DNA of 64,000 nucleotides from Marinibaculum pumilum (GTDB lineage Bacteria > Pseudomonadota > Alphaproteobacteria > Ferrovibrionales > Ferrovibrionaceae). Location: positions 186,001 through 250,000 of the forward strand of contig NZ_JBHRTR010000034.1 of assembly GCF_042646425.1 (NCBI RefSeq). The letters run 5' to 3'. The notes under the pieces are model-generated. The model did no database searches, was not told the origin of the DNA, and was given only the letters and a program-made list of their open reading frames with translations. Shown here piece after piece: positions 49,589 to 57,469 of the stretch (position 1 is the first letter of the stretch; each line of letters opens with the position of its first letter). A program made the translations under genes and the position numbers.

Positions 49589-50851
49589 ATGAGCGAACGG
49601 ACGGCAACGGCCGGCGCGGCCGCGCAGCAGGGCCGCTACGACATCGACGGACGCTATGCCTGGCAGCGGCTTTGCCTGTCGCTGGCGCTGGCGACGGTGG
49701 GCGGCATCGGGCTCTGGTCGGTGGTCGTCGCCCTGCCGGCGGTGGAGGCCGAGTTCGGCGTCGACCGCAGCGATGCGTCGCTGCCCTATACCGCCACCAT
49801 GCTGGCCTTCGCCGTCGGCGGCGTGCTGATGGGGCGGCTCGCCGATCGCTTCGGCATCCGGGTGCCGATGATTCTGGCCGCCCTGCTGATGGGTGCCGGC
49901 TATGTCCTGGTGTCCTTCGCCGGCAATCTGTGGGAGTTCGTCGCCGCCCAGGCGCTGTTGATCGGCATCGGCGCCTCCGCCAGCTTCGGCGCCCTGGTGG
50001 CCGATGTCTCGCTCTGGTTCCGCCGCCGCAGGGGCATCGCCGTGGCGATCGTGGCCAGCGGCAACTACCTGGCCGGCACCCTCTGGCCCTCGCTGCTGCA
50101 ATACGGCATCGACACGATCGGCTGGCGCAGTTCCCATGTGGTGATCGGCATCGCCTGCGTCGTGCTGATGGTGCCGCTGGCGCTCGCCCTGCGCCGCCGC
50201 CCGCCGGTGGAGGAGGTGGCCGCGGGCGGCAGTGTCATCCGCTCCGCCCACGACCGGGTGGATACGCCGCATCTGTCGCCCCGAGCCCTGCAGGTCCTGC
50301 TGGTGGTCGCCGGCCTGGCCTGCTGCATCGCCATGTCGATGCCGCAGGTCCATCTGGTCGCCTATTGCGTCGACCTGGGCTACGGCCCGGCGCGGGGGGC
50401 GGAGATGCTGGCGGCCATGCTGGGCCTGGGCATCGTCAGCCGGCTGGCCTGCGGCGTGCTGGCGGACCGGATCGGCGGGGTCGGCATCCTGCTGCTCTCC
50501 TCCAGCCTGCAATGCCTGGCCTTGTTCTTCTACCTGCCGTTCGACGGGCTGATGTCGCTCTACGTGATCTCCGCCCTGTTCGGCCTGTCGCAGGGCGGCA
50601 TCGTGCCCAGCTATGCCCTGATCGTGCGGCAGTACTTCCCGGCATCGGAAGCTGGCTTCCGGATCAGCCTGGTGGTGATGGCGACGATCGTCGGCATGGC
50701 CATCGGCGGCTGGCTGTCGGGCCTGATCTACGACCTGACCGGCTCCTACCAGGTGGCGTTCATGAACGGCATCGCCTTCAACCTGCTGAACATGTCGCTC
50801 GCCGCCTGGCTGCTGCTGGGCGGCCGCTTCCGCCGCGCCGGCACCGCCTGA
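49589..50851 (+). CDS. MFS transporter (monocarboxylate/oxalate-formate antiporter-like)
   Basis: A 420-residue, 12-helix MFS protein: LCLSLALATVGGIGLWSVVVALPAVEAEFGV (helix 1), GVLMGRLADRFGIRVPM (motif A), WFRRRRGIAVAIVASGNYLAGTLWPSLL (typical of the oxalate/formate and monocarboxylate branch), and YALIVRQYFPASEAGFRI in the C-half. The ATG at 49589 (MSERTATAG) is chosen because the added residues before it are unlike the family. Probably takes up an organic acid. No nearby gene gives the substrate. Confidence 0.9.
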   Translation: MSERTATAGAAAQQGRYDIDGRYAWQRLCLSLALATVGGIGLWSVVVALPAVEAEFGVDRSDASLPYTATMLAFAVGGVLMGRLADRFGIRVPMILAALLMGAGYVLVSFAGNLWEFVAAQALLIGIGASASFGALVADVSLWFRRRRGIAVAIVASGNYLAGTLWPSLLQYGIDTIGWRSSHVVIGIACVVLMVPLALALRRRPPVEEVAAGGSVIRSAHDRVDTPHLSPRALQVLLVVAGLACCIAMSMPQVHLVAYCVDLGYGPARGAEMLAAMLGLGIVSRLACGVLADRIGGVGILLLSSSLQCLALFFYLPFDGLMSLYVISALFGLSQGGIVPSYALIVRQYFPASEAGFRISLVVMATIVGMAIGGWLSGLIYDLTGSYQVAFMNGIAFNLLNMSLAAWLLLGGRFRRAGTA

Positions 50852-50895
50852 GGACGGTTGCGACCGGAGATCTGCCCGCCACCGTACCGTCGCGC

Positions 50896-50912
50896 CATCA
50901 TGCGATATGATG
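50896..50912. repeat. Inverted repeat CATCAT-gcgat-ATGATG
   Basis: CATCATGCGATATGATG in the 92 bp between the MFS and PPOX genes, followed by further gatg units. It could be an operator for the flavoprotein gene. Confidence 0.4.
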
Positions 50913-50943
50913 ATGATGGCGGCACGGATGCAGGGAGGGCGCG

Positions 50944-51582
50944 ATGAGCGACCGCTTCGCAGGATTCCGGGACTTCGTGACGAACGAGGCGGAGCTGGAG
51001 GCGGTGATCCCGCCGCCGCTGCCGCAGATTGCGGGCAAGGTGGTCGACCGGCTGGACGAGGTCTGTCGCGGCTTCATCGCCCGCTCGCCGTTCTGCGTGC
51101 TCGCCTCCGCCAATCCGGACGGCCATATCGACCTGTCGCCGAAGGGCGATCCGGCGGGTTTCGTGAAGGTCCTGGACGACAGCCACCTGGCCATCCCCGA
51201 CCGGCCGGGCAACCGCCGCGCCGACACCTTCCGCAACCTGCTGCGCGACCCGCGCCTGGGCATGATCTTCCTGATCCCGGGCAAGACGGAGACCCTGCGC
51301 ATCAGCGGCGAGGCGCGCATCGTCCGCGACCGCGACCTGCGGGAAAGCATGGCGATCGACGGCAGGGTGCCGGCGCTGGCCATCGTCCTGCATGTCGAGC
51401 GCGCCTTCATCCACTGCCCGAAATGCATGATCCGCAGCGGATTGTGGGAGCCGGAGCGCTGGCCCGGCAGCACCGACCTGCCCGACATCGGCAAGGCGAT
51501 GATCGCCCAGGCGAAGCTCGACATGACAGAGGACGAGCTGTTCGACCTGGTCACGCGGGAGGGGCTGACGACGCTCTACTGA
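50944..51582 (+). CDS. Pyridoxamine 5'-phosphate oxidase-type flavoprotein
   Basis: A 212-residue split-barrel protein, close to the MSMEG_1061-type FMN-dependent PPOX group. Marks: VCRGFIARSPFCVLASANPDGHIDLSPKGDPAGFV (flavin-binding start), LAIPDRPGNRRADTFRNLLRDPRLGMIFLIPGKTETLRISGEARI, and HVERAFIHCPKCMIRSGLW at the end. These proteins bind FMN or F420 and reduce various small molecules. gggaggg precedes the start. The role is not known; it ends 8 bp from the convergent livF gene. Confidence 0.9.
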   Translation: MSDRFAGFRDFVTNEAELEAVIPPPLPQIAGKVVDRLDEVCRGFIARSPFCVLASANPDGHIDLSPKGDPAGFVKVLDDSHLAIPDRPGNRRADTFRNLLRDPRLGMIFLIPGKTETLRISGEARIVRDRDLRESMAIDGRVPALAIVLHVERAFIHCPKCMIRSGLWEPERWPGSTDLPDIGKAMIAQAKLDMTEDELFDLVTREGLTTLY

Positions 51583-51590
51583 AGGCCGCT

Positions 51591-52298
51591 TCAGGCCACC
51601 TCCAACCAGCGCTGCCGGATCTCCTGATTGTCGCGGATCTCCGCCGGCGGGCCGCTGTGCACGACCTGGCCATGGCCGACCACATGGATGATGTCGCAGA
51701 TCTTCAGGGCGATGGTCAGCTTCTGCTCGACCAGCACCACGGCAACGCCCTGGCGGCGGATATCCTCGATCACCTCCACCACCCGCGCGACGATGTGCGG
51801 CGCCAGGCCTTCCGTCGGTTCGTCGATCAGGATCACCTTCGGCGCGCCGAGCAGGGAGCGGCAGATGGTCAGCATCTGCTGCTCGCCGCCCGACAGGTTG
51901 CCGGCCCGGGTGTTGCGCCGTTCCTTCAGGCGCGGGAAATAGTCGTACATCTGGGCCGCGGACCAGGCGACACGGTCGCCGCCGGGATCCTGGCGGCCGA
52001 GCACCAGGTTCTCCTCGACCGTCAGGTTCTCGAACACCTGCCGGTCCTCCGGCACATAGGCGATGCCGGCACGGATGATCTCATGCGCCTTGCGGCCGGC
52101 CAGCTCGCGATCGCCGAGCCGCACCGAGCCGGCCTGCGGCGGCACCAGTCCGACGATCGCCTTCAGGGTGGTGGAGCGGCCGGAACCGTTGCGGCCGACG
52201 ATGCCGGCGATCTGCCGCGGCGCCACCGCGAAGCTGACGCCCTGCAGGATATGGCCCTGCCCGTAGCCGGCATGCAGCCCTTCGATCGCCAGGCTCAT
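51591..52298 (-). CDS. livF: Branched-chain/amide ABC transporter ATPase LivF, Walker A Lys replaced by Arg
   Basis: A 235-residue ATPase. Walker A reads GRNGSGRST, where the near-invariant Lys is Arg41 (codon at 52176-52178). Walker B is VILIDEPTEGLAP, the ABC signature is LSGGEQQM, and the LivF-type VPEDRQVFENLTVEENL is present. The Lys contacts the ATP phosphates, so Arg here could weaken or remove hydrolysis at one site, leaving LivG to drive transport. Other features are complete. Its ATG overlaps the livG stop (ATGA). Part of livH-livM-livG-livF after livK. Confidence 0.94.
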   Translation of the reverse strand: MSLAIEGLHAGYGQGHILQGVSFAVAPRQIAGIVGRNGSGRSTTLKAIVGLVPPQAGSVRLGDRELAGRKAHEIIRAGIAYVPEDRQVFENLTVEENLVLGRQDPGGDRVAWSAAQMYDYFPRLKERRNTRAGNLSGGEQQMLTICRSLLGAPKVILIDEPTEGLAPHIVARVVEVIEDIRRQGVAVVLVEQKLTIALKICDIIHVVGHGQVVHSGPPAEIRDNQEIRQRWLEVA

Positions 52299-53068
52299 GC
52301 CGCCACCTCGCTGCCCAGATAGGCCTCCTGCACGCGGGCATCGGCGCGGATCGCCTCCGGCGTGCCGGAGGCGATGATCTGTCCGTAGACCAGCACCGAG
52401 ACCCGGTCGCAGAGCCGGAACACGACATCCATGTCATGCTCGATGATCAGCAGGGTGCGGTCGCGGGTGACGTCGCGGATCAGCGCCACCACATGGTCGG
52501 CCTCGTCGCGGGACATGCCCGCCGTCGGCTCGTCCAGCAGGATCACCTCCGGCGCGGTGGTCAGCGCCAGGCCCAGCTCCAGCGCACGCTGCTCCGAATA
52601 GGTCAGTTCGCCGGCCGGCGCGTCGGCGCGACCGCCGAGCCGGATCGTCGCCAGCATCTCGCGGGTCTCCCGCGCCACCGCCTCGTAGCTGTCGGCGAGG
52701 CGGAAGGCGCCGAAGCGGATGCCGTGCCGCGCCATGATGCCGAGCCGCAGATTCTCCATCACCGACAGCCGCGGGAAGATCCGCGTGATCTGGAACGACC
52801 GGGCGAGGCCCAGCCGGTTGATCCGCTCCGGCGACAGCCCGTCGATGCGGCGGCCGTTCAGCAGCACCCGTCCGCCGCTGGGCCGCAGCAGGCCGGAGAT
52901 CAGGCCGACCAGGGTGGACTTGCCGGCGCCGTTGGGGCCGATCAGGGCGTGGCGCTCGCCGGCCTGCACGTCCAGTTCGACGCCGCGGATGATCTCCAGC
53001 GCGCCGAACGACTTGCGCAGGCCGTCCAGGCGGATCACCGGCCGGCTCTGCTCCGCTGCGGCGCTCAT
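52295..53068 (-). CDS. livG: ABC transporter ATPase LivG
   Basis: A 257-residue ATPase with a standard Walker A (GPNGAGKST), Walker B VILLDEPTAGMS, and LivG-type ARSFQITRIFPRLSVMENLRLG. The signature region is LTYSEQRALELGLAL, a YSEQ variant of LSGGQ seen in some LivG proteins. The start at 53068 (MSAAAEQSRPVIRLDGL) overlaps the livM stop by 4 bp (ATGA), and its stop overlaps livF likewise. It is the canonical ATPase of the pair, in contrast to LivF. Confidence 0.95.
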   Translation of the reverse strand: MSAAAEQSRPVIRLDGLRKSFGALEIIRGVELDVQAGERHALIGPNGAGKSTLVGLISGLLRPSGGRVLLNGRRIDGLSPERINRLGLARSFQITRIFPRLSVMENLRLGIMARHGIRFGAFRLADSYEAVARETREMLATIRLGGRADAPAGELTYSEQRALELGLALTTAPEVILLDEPTAGMSRDEADHVVALIRDVTRDRTLLIIEHDMDVVFRLCDRVSVLVYGQIIASGTPEAIRADARVQEAYLGSEVAA

Positions 53069-54201
53069 GAGCTGCGCCTCAGCTCGGCCAGCGCGGCGTT
53101 CAGGGCCTCGATGCCGCCGACAGCCAGCGCGGCAAGCAGCACGAACAGCAGGGTCCGGGCGGCATCGCGGAACAGCACGCGCCGGCCTTCGGGCGCTCGC
53201 CATCGTCGCCAGCGCGACAGTACCAGCGGGGTCAGGCCCTGCGGCACGAACAGCATCACGCCGACGAAGATCAGCCCCTGGTAGAGCAGCCAGAGCCGGG
53301 TTGTGTCGGCCAGCAGCGCGCCCAGCAGGGTCAGGCCGGCAGCGCCGAAGACCGGGCCCAGGAACAGCCCGGAGCCGCCGACGAAGGTGTGCAGCACCGC
53401 AGCCGCGGAAACGGTGCCGCTGAAGATCGTGTAGTTCACATTCTCGGTGACGAAGGCCAGCAGCCCGCCCGCCAGGCCGGCATAGGTGGCGGAGACGACG
53501 AAGACGATGGTCTTGGTCAGCCGCGCATTGTAGCCCAGGAAGCGGACCCGGGTTTCGTCGTCGCCCAGCGCGAAGGCGACCCGGCCCAGCGGCGTCAGCC
53601 CGAACAGGTACAGCGAGGCGATCGCCGGCAGGGTCCAGGCGAGCACCAGCCAGTAGATCTGCGCGATCGGCCCCATGCTGAGCCCGGCCCAGGGCATCCG
53701 CATCGACGACATCCCCATCTCGCCGCCGAACAGCGGCTCCAGCTGCGGGCCGAGGGCGTACATCAGCTCCGCGATCGCCAGGGTGATCATGGCGAAGTAG
53801 GTGCCGGTGCGCACCGTGGCGAACCAGCCTGCCGCGGCACCCAGCAGCATGCCGCCCAGCGCGCCGGCGAACGGGATCAGCGGTGCGGGCAGGGCGATCG
53901 CACCGCCCTCCACCGCCCGCATCAGGTGGATGGTGGCGAACATGCCGATGCCGAAATAGGCGGCATGGCCGAAGGACAGCAGCCGCGCATGTCGCCACAG
54001 CAGGTTGAACGACAGCGCGAACAGCGCACCGACCAGCATCTGGATCAGGGTGAAGAGGAAGCGGTCGCCGATCGCCAGCGGCATCGTCGCCAGCAGCACG
54101 ATGACGGCCGCGATCGCCAGGAACATCGCGCGCCGCCGGCGACTCGCACCGGGCGCGGCTGCCGGAAGTGTGGGGGCCATGCTGTCTGCCTTGCCGCTCA
54201 T
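53065..54201 (-). CDS. livM: ABC transporter permease LivM
   Basis: A 378-residue permease with 8-10 helices. It has the family stretches LFALSFNLLWRHARLLSFGHAAYFGIGMFATIHLM and RVAFALGDDETRVRFLGYNARLTKTIVFVVSATYAGLAGGLLAF. The C-terminal domain includes GSGLFLGPVFGAAGLTLL. The start overlaps the livH stop (ATGA). It forms the translocation pore with LivH. Nothing unusual was seen. Confidence 0.95.
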   Translation of the reverse strand: MSGKADSMAPTLPAAAPGASRRRRAMFLAIAAVIVLLATMPLAIGDRFLFTLIQMLVGALFALSFNLLWRHARLLSFGHAAYFGIGMFATIHLMRAVEGGAIALPAPLIPFAGALGGMLLGAAAGWFATVRTGTYFAMITLAIAELMYALGPQLEPLFGGEMGMSSMRMPWAGLSMGPIAQIYWLVLAWTLPAIASLYLFGLTPLGRVAFALGDDETRVRFLGYNARLTKTIVFVVSATYAGLAGGLLAFVTENVNYTIFSGTVSAAAVLHTFVGGSGLFLGPVFGAAGLTLLGALLADTTRLWLLYQGLIFVGVMLFVPQGLTPLVLSRWRRWRAPEGRRVLFRDAARTLLFVLLAALAVGGIEALNAALAELRRSS

Positions 54202-55139
54202 GCCTTCTCTCCCATCAGTCCGGCGGGCCGCAGCAGCAGCACCAGCAGCATCACCGCGAAGGGGATGGCGCCCGCCAGGGTGGACAGCTTGGTCGTCAGC
54301 ACGCCGCCCGCGCCCAGCGCCCAGTCGCCAAGGCCGACAAGCGCCAGCCCGTCGGCCGCGGACCAGTCGAGGCCGACGGCGAAGCTGGAGAACACGCCGA
54401 TCAGCAGGGAGGCGAGCAGGGCCCCCTCCAGCGAGCCGAGGCCGCCGACCACCACCACCACGAAGACGATCACGCCGAGCTCGTGCGCCATGGTCGGGCC
54501 GGTCGGGTAGAACACCCCGGCGACCGTGCCCGCGAGCCCGGCCAGGGCCGCGCCGCCGGCGAACACGCCGAGGAACACCTTCGGCACGTCATGGCCCAGC
54601 GCCTCCACCATGTCGGGACGCCGCACCGCGGCCCGCACCACCAGGCCGATCCGGGTGAAGCGGGAGAGCAGGAAGACGGCGGTGAACATCACCACGGCGA
54701 CCAGCGCGATGAAGACTCGGTAGAAGGGGTAGTTGAGGTCGAACAGCTCGAAGGCGCTGAAGCCCAGCGCCGCCGGCATCGGGTTCTCCAGCGAGTAGTG
54801 GCCGTAGAACATCTTCACCAGCTCCTCGATGATGAAGACGAGGCCGAAGGTCAGCAGCAGCTCGTGCGCATGGCCGTGCCGGTGCACCCGGCGCAGCATG
54901 TACTTCTCGATCAGGCCGCCCAGCACGGCCACCGCCAGCGGCGCCAGCAGCAGCGCCAGCCAGAAATCGCTGAAGCGGGCGATGCTGTAGCCGAAATAGG
55001 CGCCCAGCATGTAGAACGAGCTGTGCGCGAAGTTCAGCACGCCCATCATGCCGAAGATCAGGGTCAGGCCGGCTGAGACCATGAACAGCAGCAGCCCGTA
55101 GCTGACCCCGTTGAGCAGCGAGATGGTGACGAATTCCAT
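54198..55139 (-). CDS. livH: ABC transporter permease LivH
   Basis: A 313-residue permease. It opens MEFVTISLLNGVSYGLLLFMVSAGLTLIFGMMGVLNFAHSSFYMLGAY, the typical LivH start, followed by ELLLTFGLVFIIEELVKMFYG, and near the end HELGVIVFVVVVVGGLGSLEGALLASLLIG. About eight helices. The gene is separated from livK by a hairpin and an assembly gap, and overlaps livM by 4 bp at its end. Confidence 0.95.
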   Translation of the reverse strand: MEFVTISLLNGVSYGLLLFMVSAGLTLIFGMMGVLNFAHSSFYMLGAYFGYSIARFSDFWLALLLAPLAVAVLGGLIEKYMLRRVHRHGHAHELLLTFGLVFIIEELVKMFYGHYSLENPMPAALGFSAFELFDLNYPFYRVFIALVAVVMFTAVFLLSRFTRIGLVVRAAVRRPDMVEALGHDVPKVFLGVFAGGAALAGLAGTVAGVFYPTGPTMAHELGVIVFVVVVVGGLGSLEGALLASLLIGVFSSFAVGLDWSAADGLALVGLGDWALGAGGVLTTKLSTLAGAIPFAVMLLVLLLRPAGLMGEKA

Positions 55140-55178
55140 CGTTCGGATCCGTTCGGCCCTGGTTTGCGGGGTGGCGGC

Positions 55179-55213
55179 GGCTCCGGGCGGGGGGAGGTCG
55201 CCCGCCCGGAGCC
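55179..55213. other. Strong hairpin between livK and livH
   Basis: GGCTCCGGGCG (55179-55189) and CGCCCGGAGCC (55203-55213) are a perfect 11 bp stem with a 13-base loop, ending exactly where the N run starts. Such a stem after a binding-protein gene often stabilises its mRNA and limits read-through to the permease genes; there is no visible T run. Confidence 0.6.
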
Positions 55214-55324
55214 NNNNNNNNNNNNNNNNNNNNNNNNNNNNNNNNNNNNNNNNNNNNNNNNNNNNNNNNNNNNNNNNNNNNNNNNNNNNNNNNNNNNNNN
55301 NNNNNNNNNNNNNNNNNNNNNNNN
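55214..55324. other. Assembly gap (111 N)
   Basis: Unknown bases. The gap hides the last few residues and stop of the binding-protein gene and part of the livK-livH spacer. Confidence 1.
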
Positions 55325-56523
55325 TGCGGTCCCGGCACCACCTCCACCGGGGTGAAGCCCATGTCGGTGCCGTCCACCTTGACCTGCGCATCCTTGGAGA
55401 CCCTGGAGACGACGAGCGGCACCACCGCCTGGTGGTCGTCCCGGCGCATGGCGATGCCGCCGATCGGGGTCTCCGCCTGCGCCTGCTCAAGGGCCAGCGC
55501 GATCTCCGTCACGTCGACCTCGTCGCCGGGCTGCAGCCGGGCCAGCGCATCGCGCAGGTTGGCCAGCAGGAACAGCGACTTCACCTCGCTGGTGGAGGGC
55601 ATCGTGCCGCTGCGGGCGCGGTAGTCGGCGAACAGCTCCTGCGCGCCGGCGCCGCCGGCCTCGGGCAGGTAGAAGTCGGCGGTGTAGTAGCCCAGCGCCG
55701 CGTCGCCGGCGCTGGACAGGGTGCCCGGCAGTTCCAGGAACGGGCCGCCGAAGCTGACCTCCAGCCCGGCGGCGGCGATCTCCTTCAGCAGCAGGATCAG
55801 GTCGCTGCCCCAGTTGCCGGAGATCACCGTGTCCGCGCCGGAGGCCTTGATGCGGGCGACATAGGGGCCGAAGTCCTGGATCTTGTTGACGTCGTGCAGG
55901 ACGGAATCGACCACCTCGTAGCCGCCGGCATCGGCATAGCGCTTGATCGCGGCGTCCATGTCCTTGCCCCAGGAATAGTTCTGGTTGATCGAGAACACCT
56001 TGTCGCCGAGCGCATCGGCCGCCTTCATCGCGGTGACCAGCGCCTTCACCCGGATCTCCGCGTTCATCGCGTACTTGAAGCTGTAGAAGTTGCACTTCGC
56101 GCCGGTCAGCTCGGTCGCCTCCGCGCCGACGTTCATGAAGATCACTGGCGCGTCCGGGTTGCGCAGGTTGTGCTTGCGGACATCCTCGATGATCTGGCCG
56201 GCGATGGCGGAGGAACCGCCGGTAACGATGATATGGGCACCGTCGCCGATCGCGGCGCGCACCTTCTCCGCCGCGACCGAGGTGGTGCCCTGGCTGTCAT
56301 ATTCGGCATGCGCGATCGGCGTGCCACCCCAGCCGCCATCTTCGTTCGCCATGTCGATGGCGTGTTTCAGGCCGATGGCATAGAGGCGGTTGGTGTTCGA
56401 GCCCGGGCCGCTCAGGGTCTCGATGACGGCGATCTTGAGGGGTTCCGCCGCGATGGCGGGCGAGGCCAGCGCGGCCAGGCCGGCAAGGGCCGCCGCGAGG
56501 CAGGTGAGGATTGCGCGACGCAT
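55325..56523 (-). CDS. livK: ABC transporter substrate-binding protein LivK-type, 3' end in gap
   Basis: At least 399 residues, almost complete. A signal peptide (MRRAILTCLAAALAGLAALASPAIAA) is followed by a type I periplasmic binding fold: LKIAVIETLSGPGSNTNRLYAIGLKHAIDMANEDGGWGG, then GDGAHIIVTGGSSAIAGQI, VFSINQNYSWGKDMDAAIKRYADAGGYEV and ADTVISGNWGSDLILLLKEIAAAG. The extended C-terminal half resembles amide or urea and aromatic binding proteins rather than classic Leu/Ile/Val ones. An operator-like TGATATAACA lies just upstream, so GntR control with hyuA is likely. Ligand unknown. Confidence 0.92.
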
Positions 56524-56546
56524 GGGTCTGGCTCCCTGTCAGACAA

Positions 56547-56567
56547 GTGATATAACAAATAACACGT
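56547..56567. promoter_or_regulatory. GntR operator-like site before livK
   Basis: TGATATAACA (56548-56557) differs by one base from the perfect palindrome TGTTATAACA before hyuA, and is followed by TAACACG. It lies about 25 bp upstream of livK and about 85 bp upstream of the GntR gene, so it could control both. Confidence 0.55.
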
Positions 56568-56650
56568 TGACCGCGCGAATGCGGCCTGTCAACAGCCTCC
56601 GGCTTGAGGGATCATGCCGGACCCGTGCCCAAGCAGTGAGGAAGCCGCCC

Positions 56651-57367
56651 GTGACAGGCGCCGAAATCCAGACCGTCGACCGGGTCGACACCCTGACGGA
56701 GCGCACCTATGCGCAGCTGCGCCGCGCCTTGATGGGCGGCGCTTTCCTGCCGGGGCAGAAGATCACCATCCGCACCATCGCCGCCGCGCTCGGGGTCAGC
56801 CCGACGCCGGCGCGCGACGCGCTGAACCGGCTGGTGGCGGAACGCGCGCTGGAACTGGGCGCGAACCGGACCGTGTTCGTGCCGAAGCTCACCCGCGCGC
56901 GGATCAGGGAGATCTACCGCATCCGCCTGGCGCTGGAGGCGATGGCCGCGGAGGCGGCGGTGCCGCATATCGGGCCGGATACGCTGGCGGAACTGGAAGA
57001 TCTGCAGCTGCGGATCGTCGGCGCCATGGACCGCAAGGACTACAAGTCGGTGCTGCGGGAGAACGAGCGCTTCCACTTCACCGTCTACCAGGCCGCGCAG
57101 CAGCCCATCCTGTGCCAGATCATCGAGAGCCTGTGGCTGCAGATCGGGCCGGCGTTCAATTTCCTCTACCCGGAATTCGACCAGACCCGGAAAGGCGTGA
57201 ACGCGCATCTGGCGCTGATGAACGCGCTGCGCAGCCGGGACCCCGCGGCAACCCGTGCGGCGATCGAGCTGGACCTGCATGGCGGCGAGGAACGGCTGCT
57301 GCGCTTCATCGAATCGAACCCGGAAGCCGGCGCGGGCAAGGGCGCGGAACGCGGCCGGAGCCGCTGA
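56651..57367 (+). CDS. GntR family regulator (FadR/FCD subfamily)
   Basis: A 238-residue regulator. The N-terminal winged HTH shows ERTYAQLRRALMGGAFLPGQKITIRTIAAALGVSPTPARDALNRLVAERALE. The C-terminal all-helical FCD domain contains EIYRIRLALEAMAAEAAV, ENERFHFTVYQAAQQPILCQIIESLW and AHLALMNALRSRDPAATRAAIELDL, with metal-binding Asp/His positions. The GTG at 56651 has GAGGAAG upstream; the longer frame is not FadR-like. It lies between divergent livK and hyuA, both with TATAACA-type sites, so it probably controls both and itself. Confidence 0.93.
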   Translation: MTGAEIQTVDRVDTLTERTYAQLRRALMGGAFLPGQKITIRTIAAALGVSPTPARDALNRLVAERALELGANRTVFVPKLTRARIREIYRIRLALEAMAAEAAVPHIGPDTLAELEDLQLRIVGAMDRKDYKSVLRENERFHFTVYQAAQQPILCQIIESLWLQIGPAFNFLYPEFDQTRKGVNAHLALMNALRSRDPAATRAAIELDLHGGEERLLRFIESNPEAGAGKGAERGRSR

Positions 57368-57399
57368 ACGGGGCAAGCGACCCGGATTTCTGCTTGAAG

Positions 57400-57409
57400 T
57401 GTTATAACA
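57400..57409. promoter_or_regulatory. Perfect palindrome TGTTATAACA before hyuA
   Basis: A 10 bp perfect palindrome in AT-rich DNA 61 bp before the chosen hyuA start and 33 bp after the GntR stop. It matches the size and style of FCD-type GntR operators and recurs with one change before livK. Confidence 0.6.
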
Positions 57410-57469
57410 AACATCACTATGCTCCGGGCTGAAGCAACGACCCGCCCTTCACCCGGACCCTTTCCCGCG

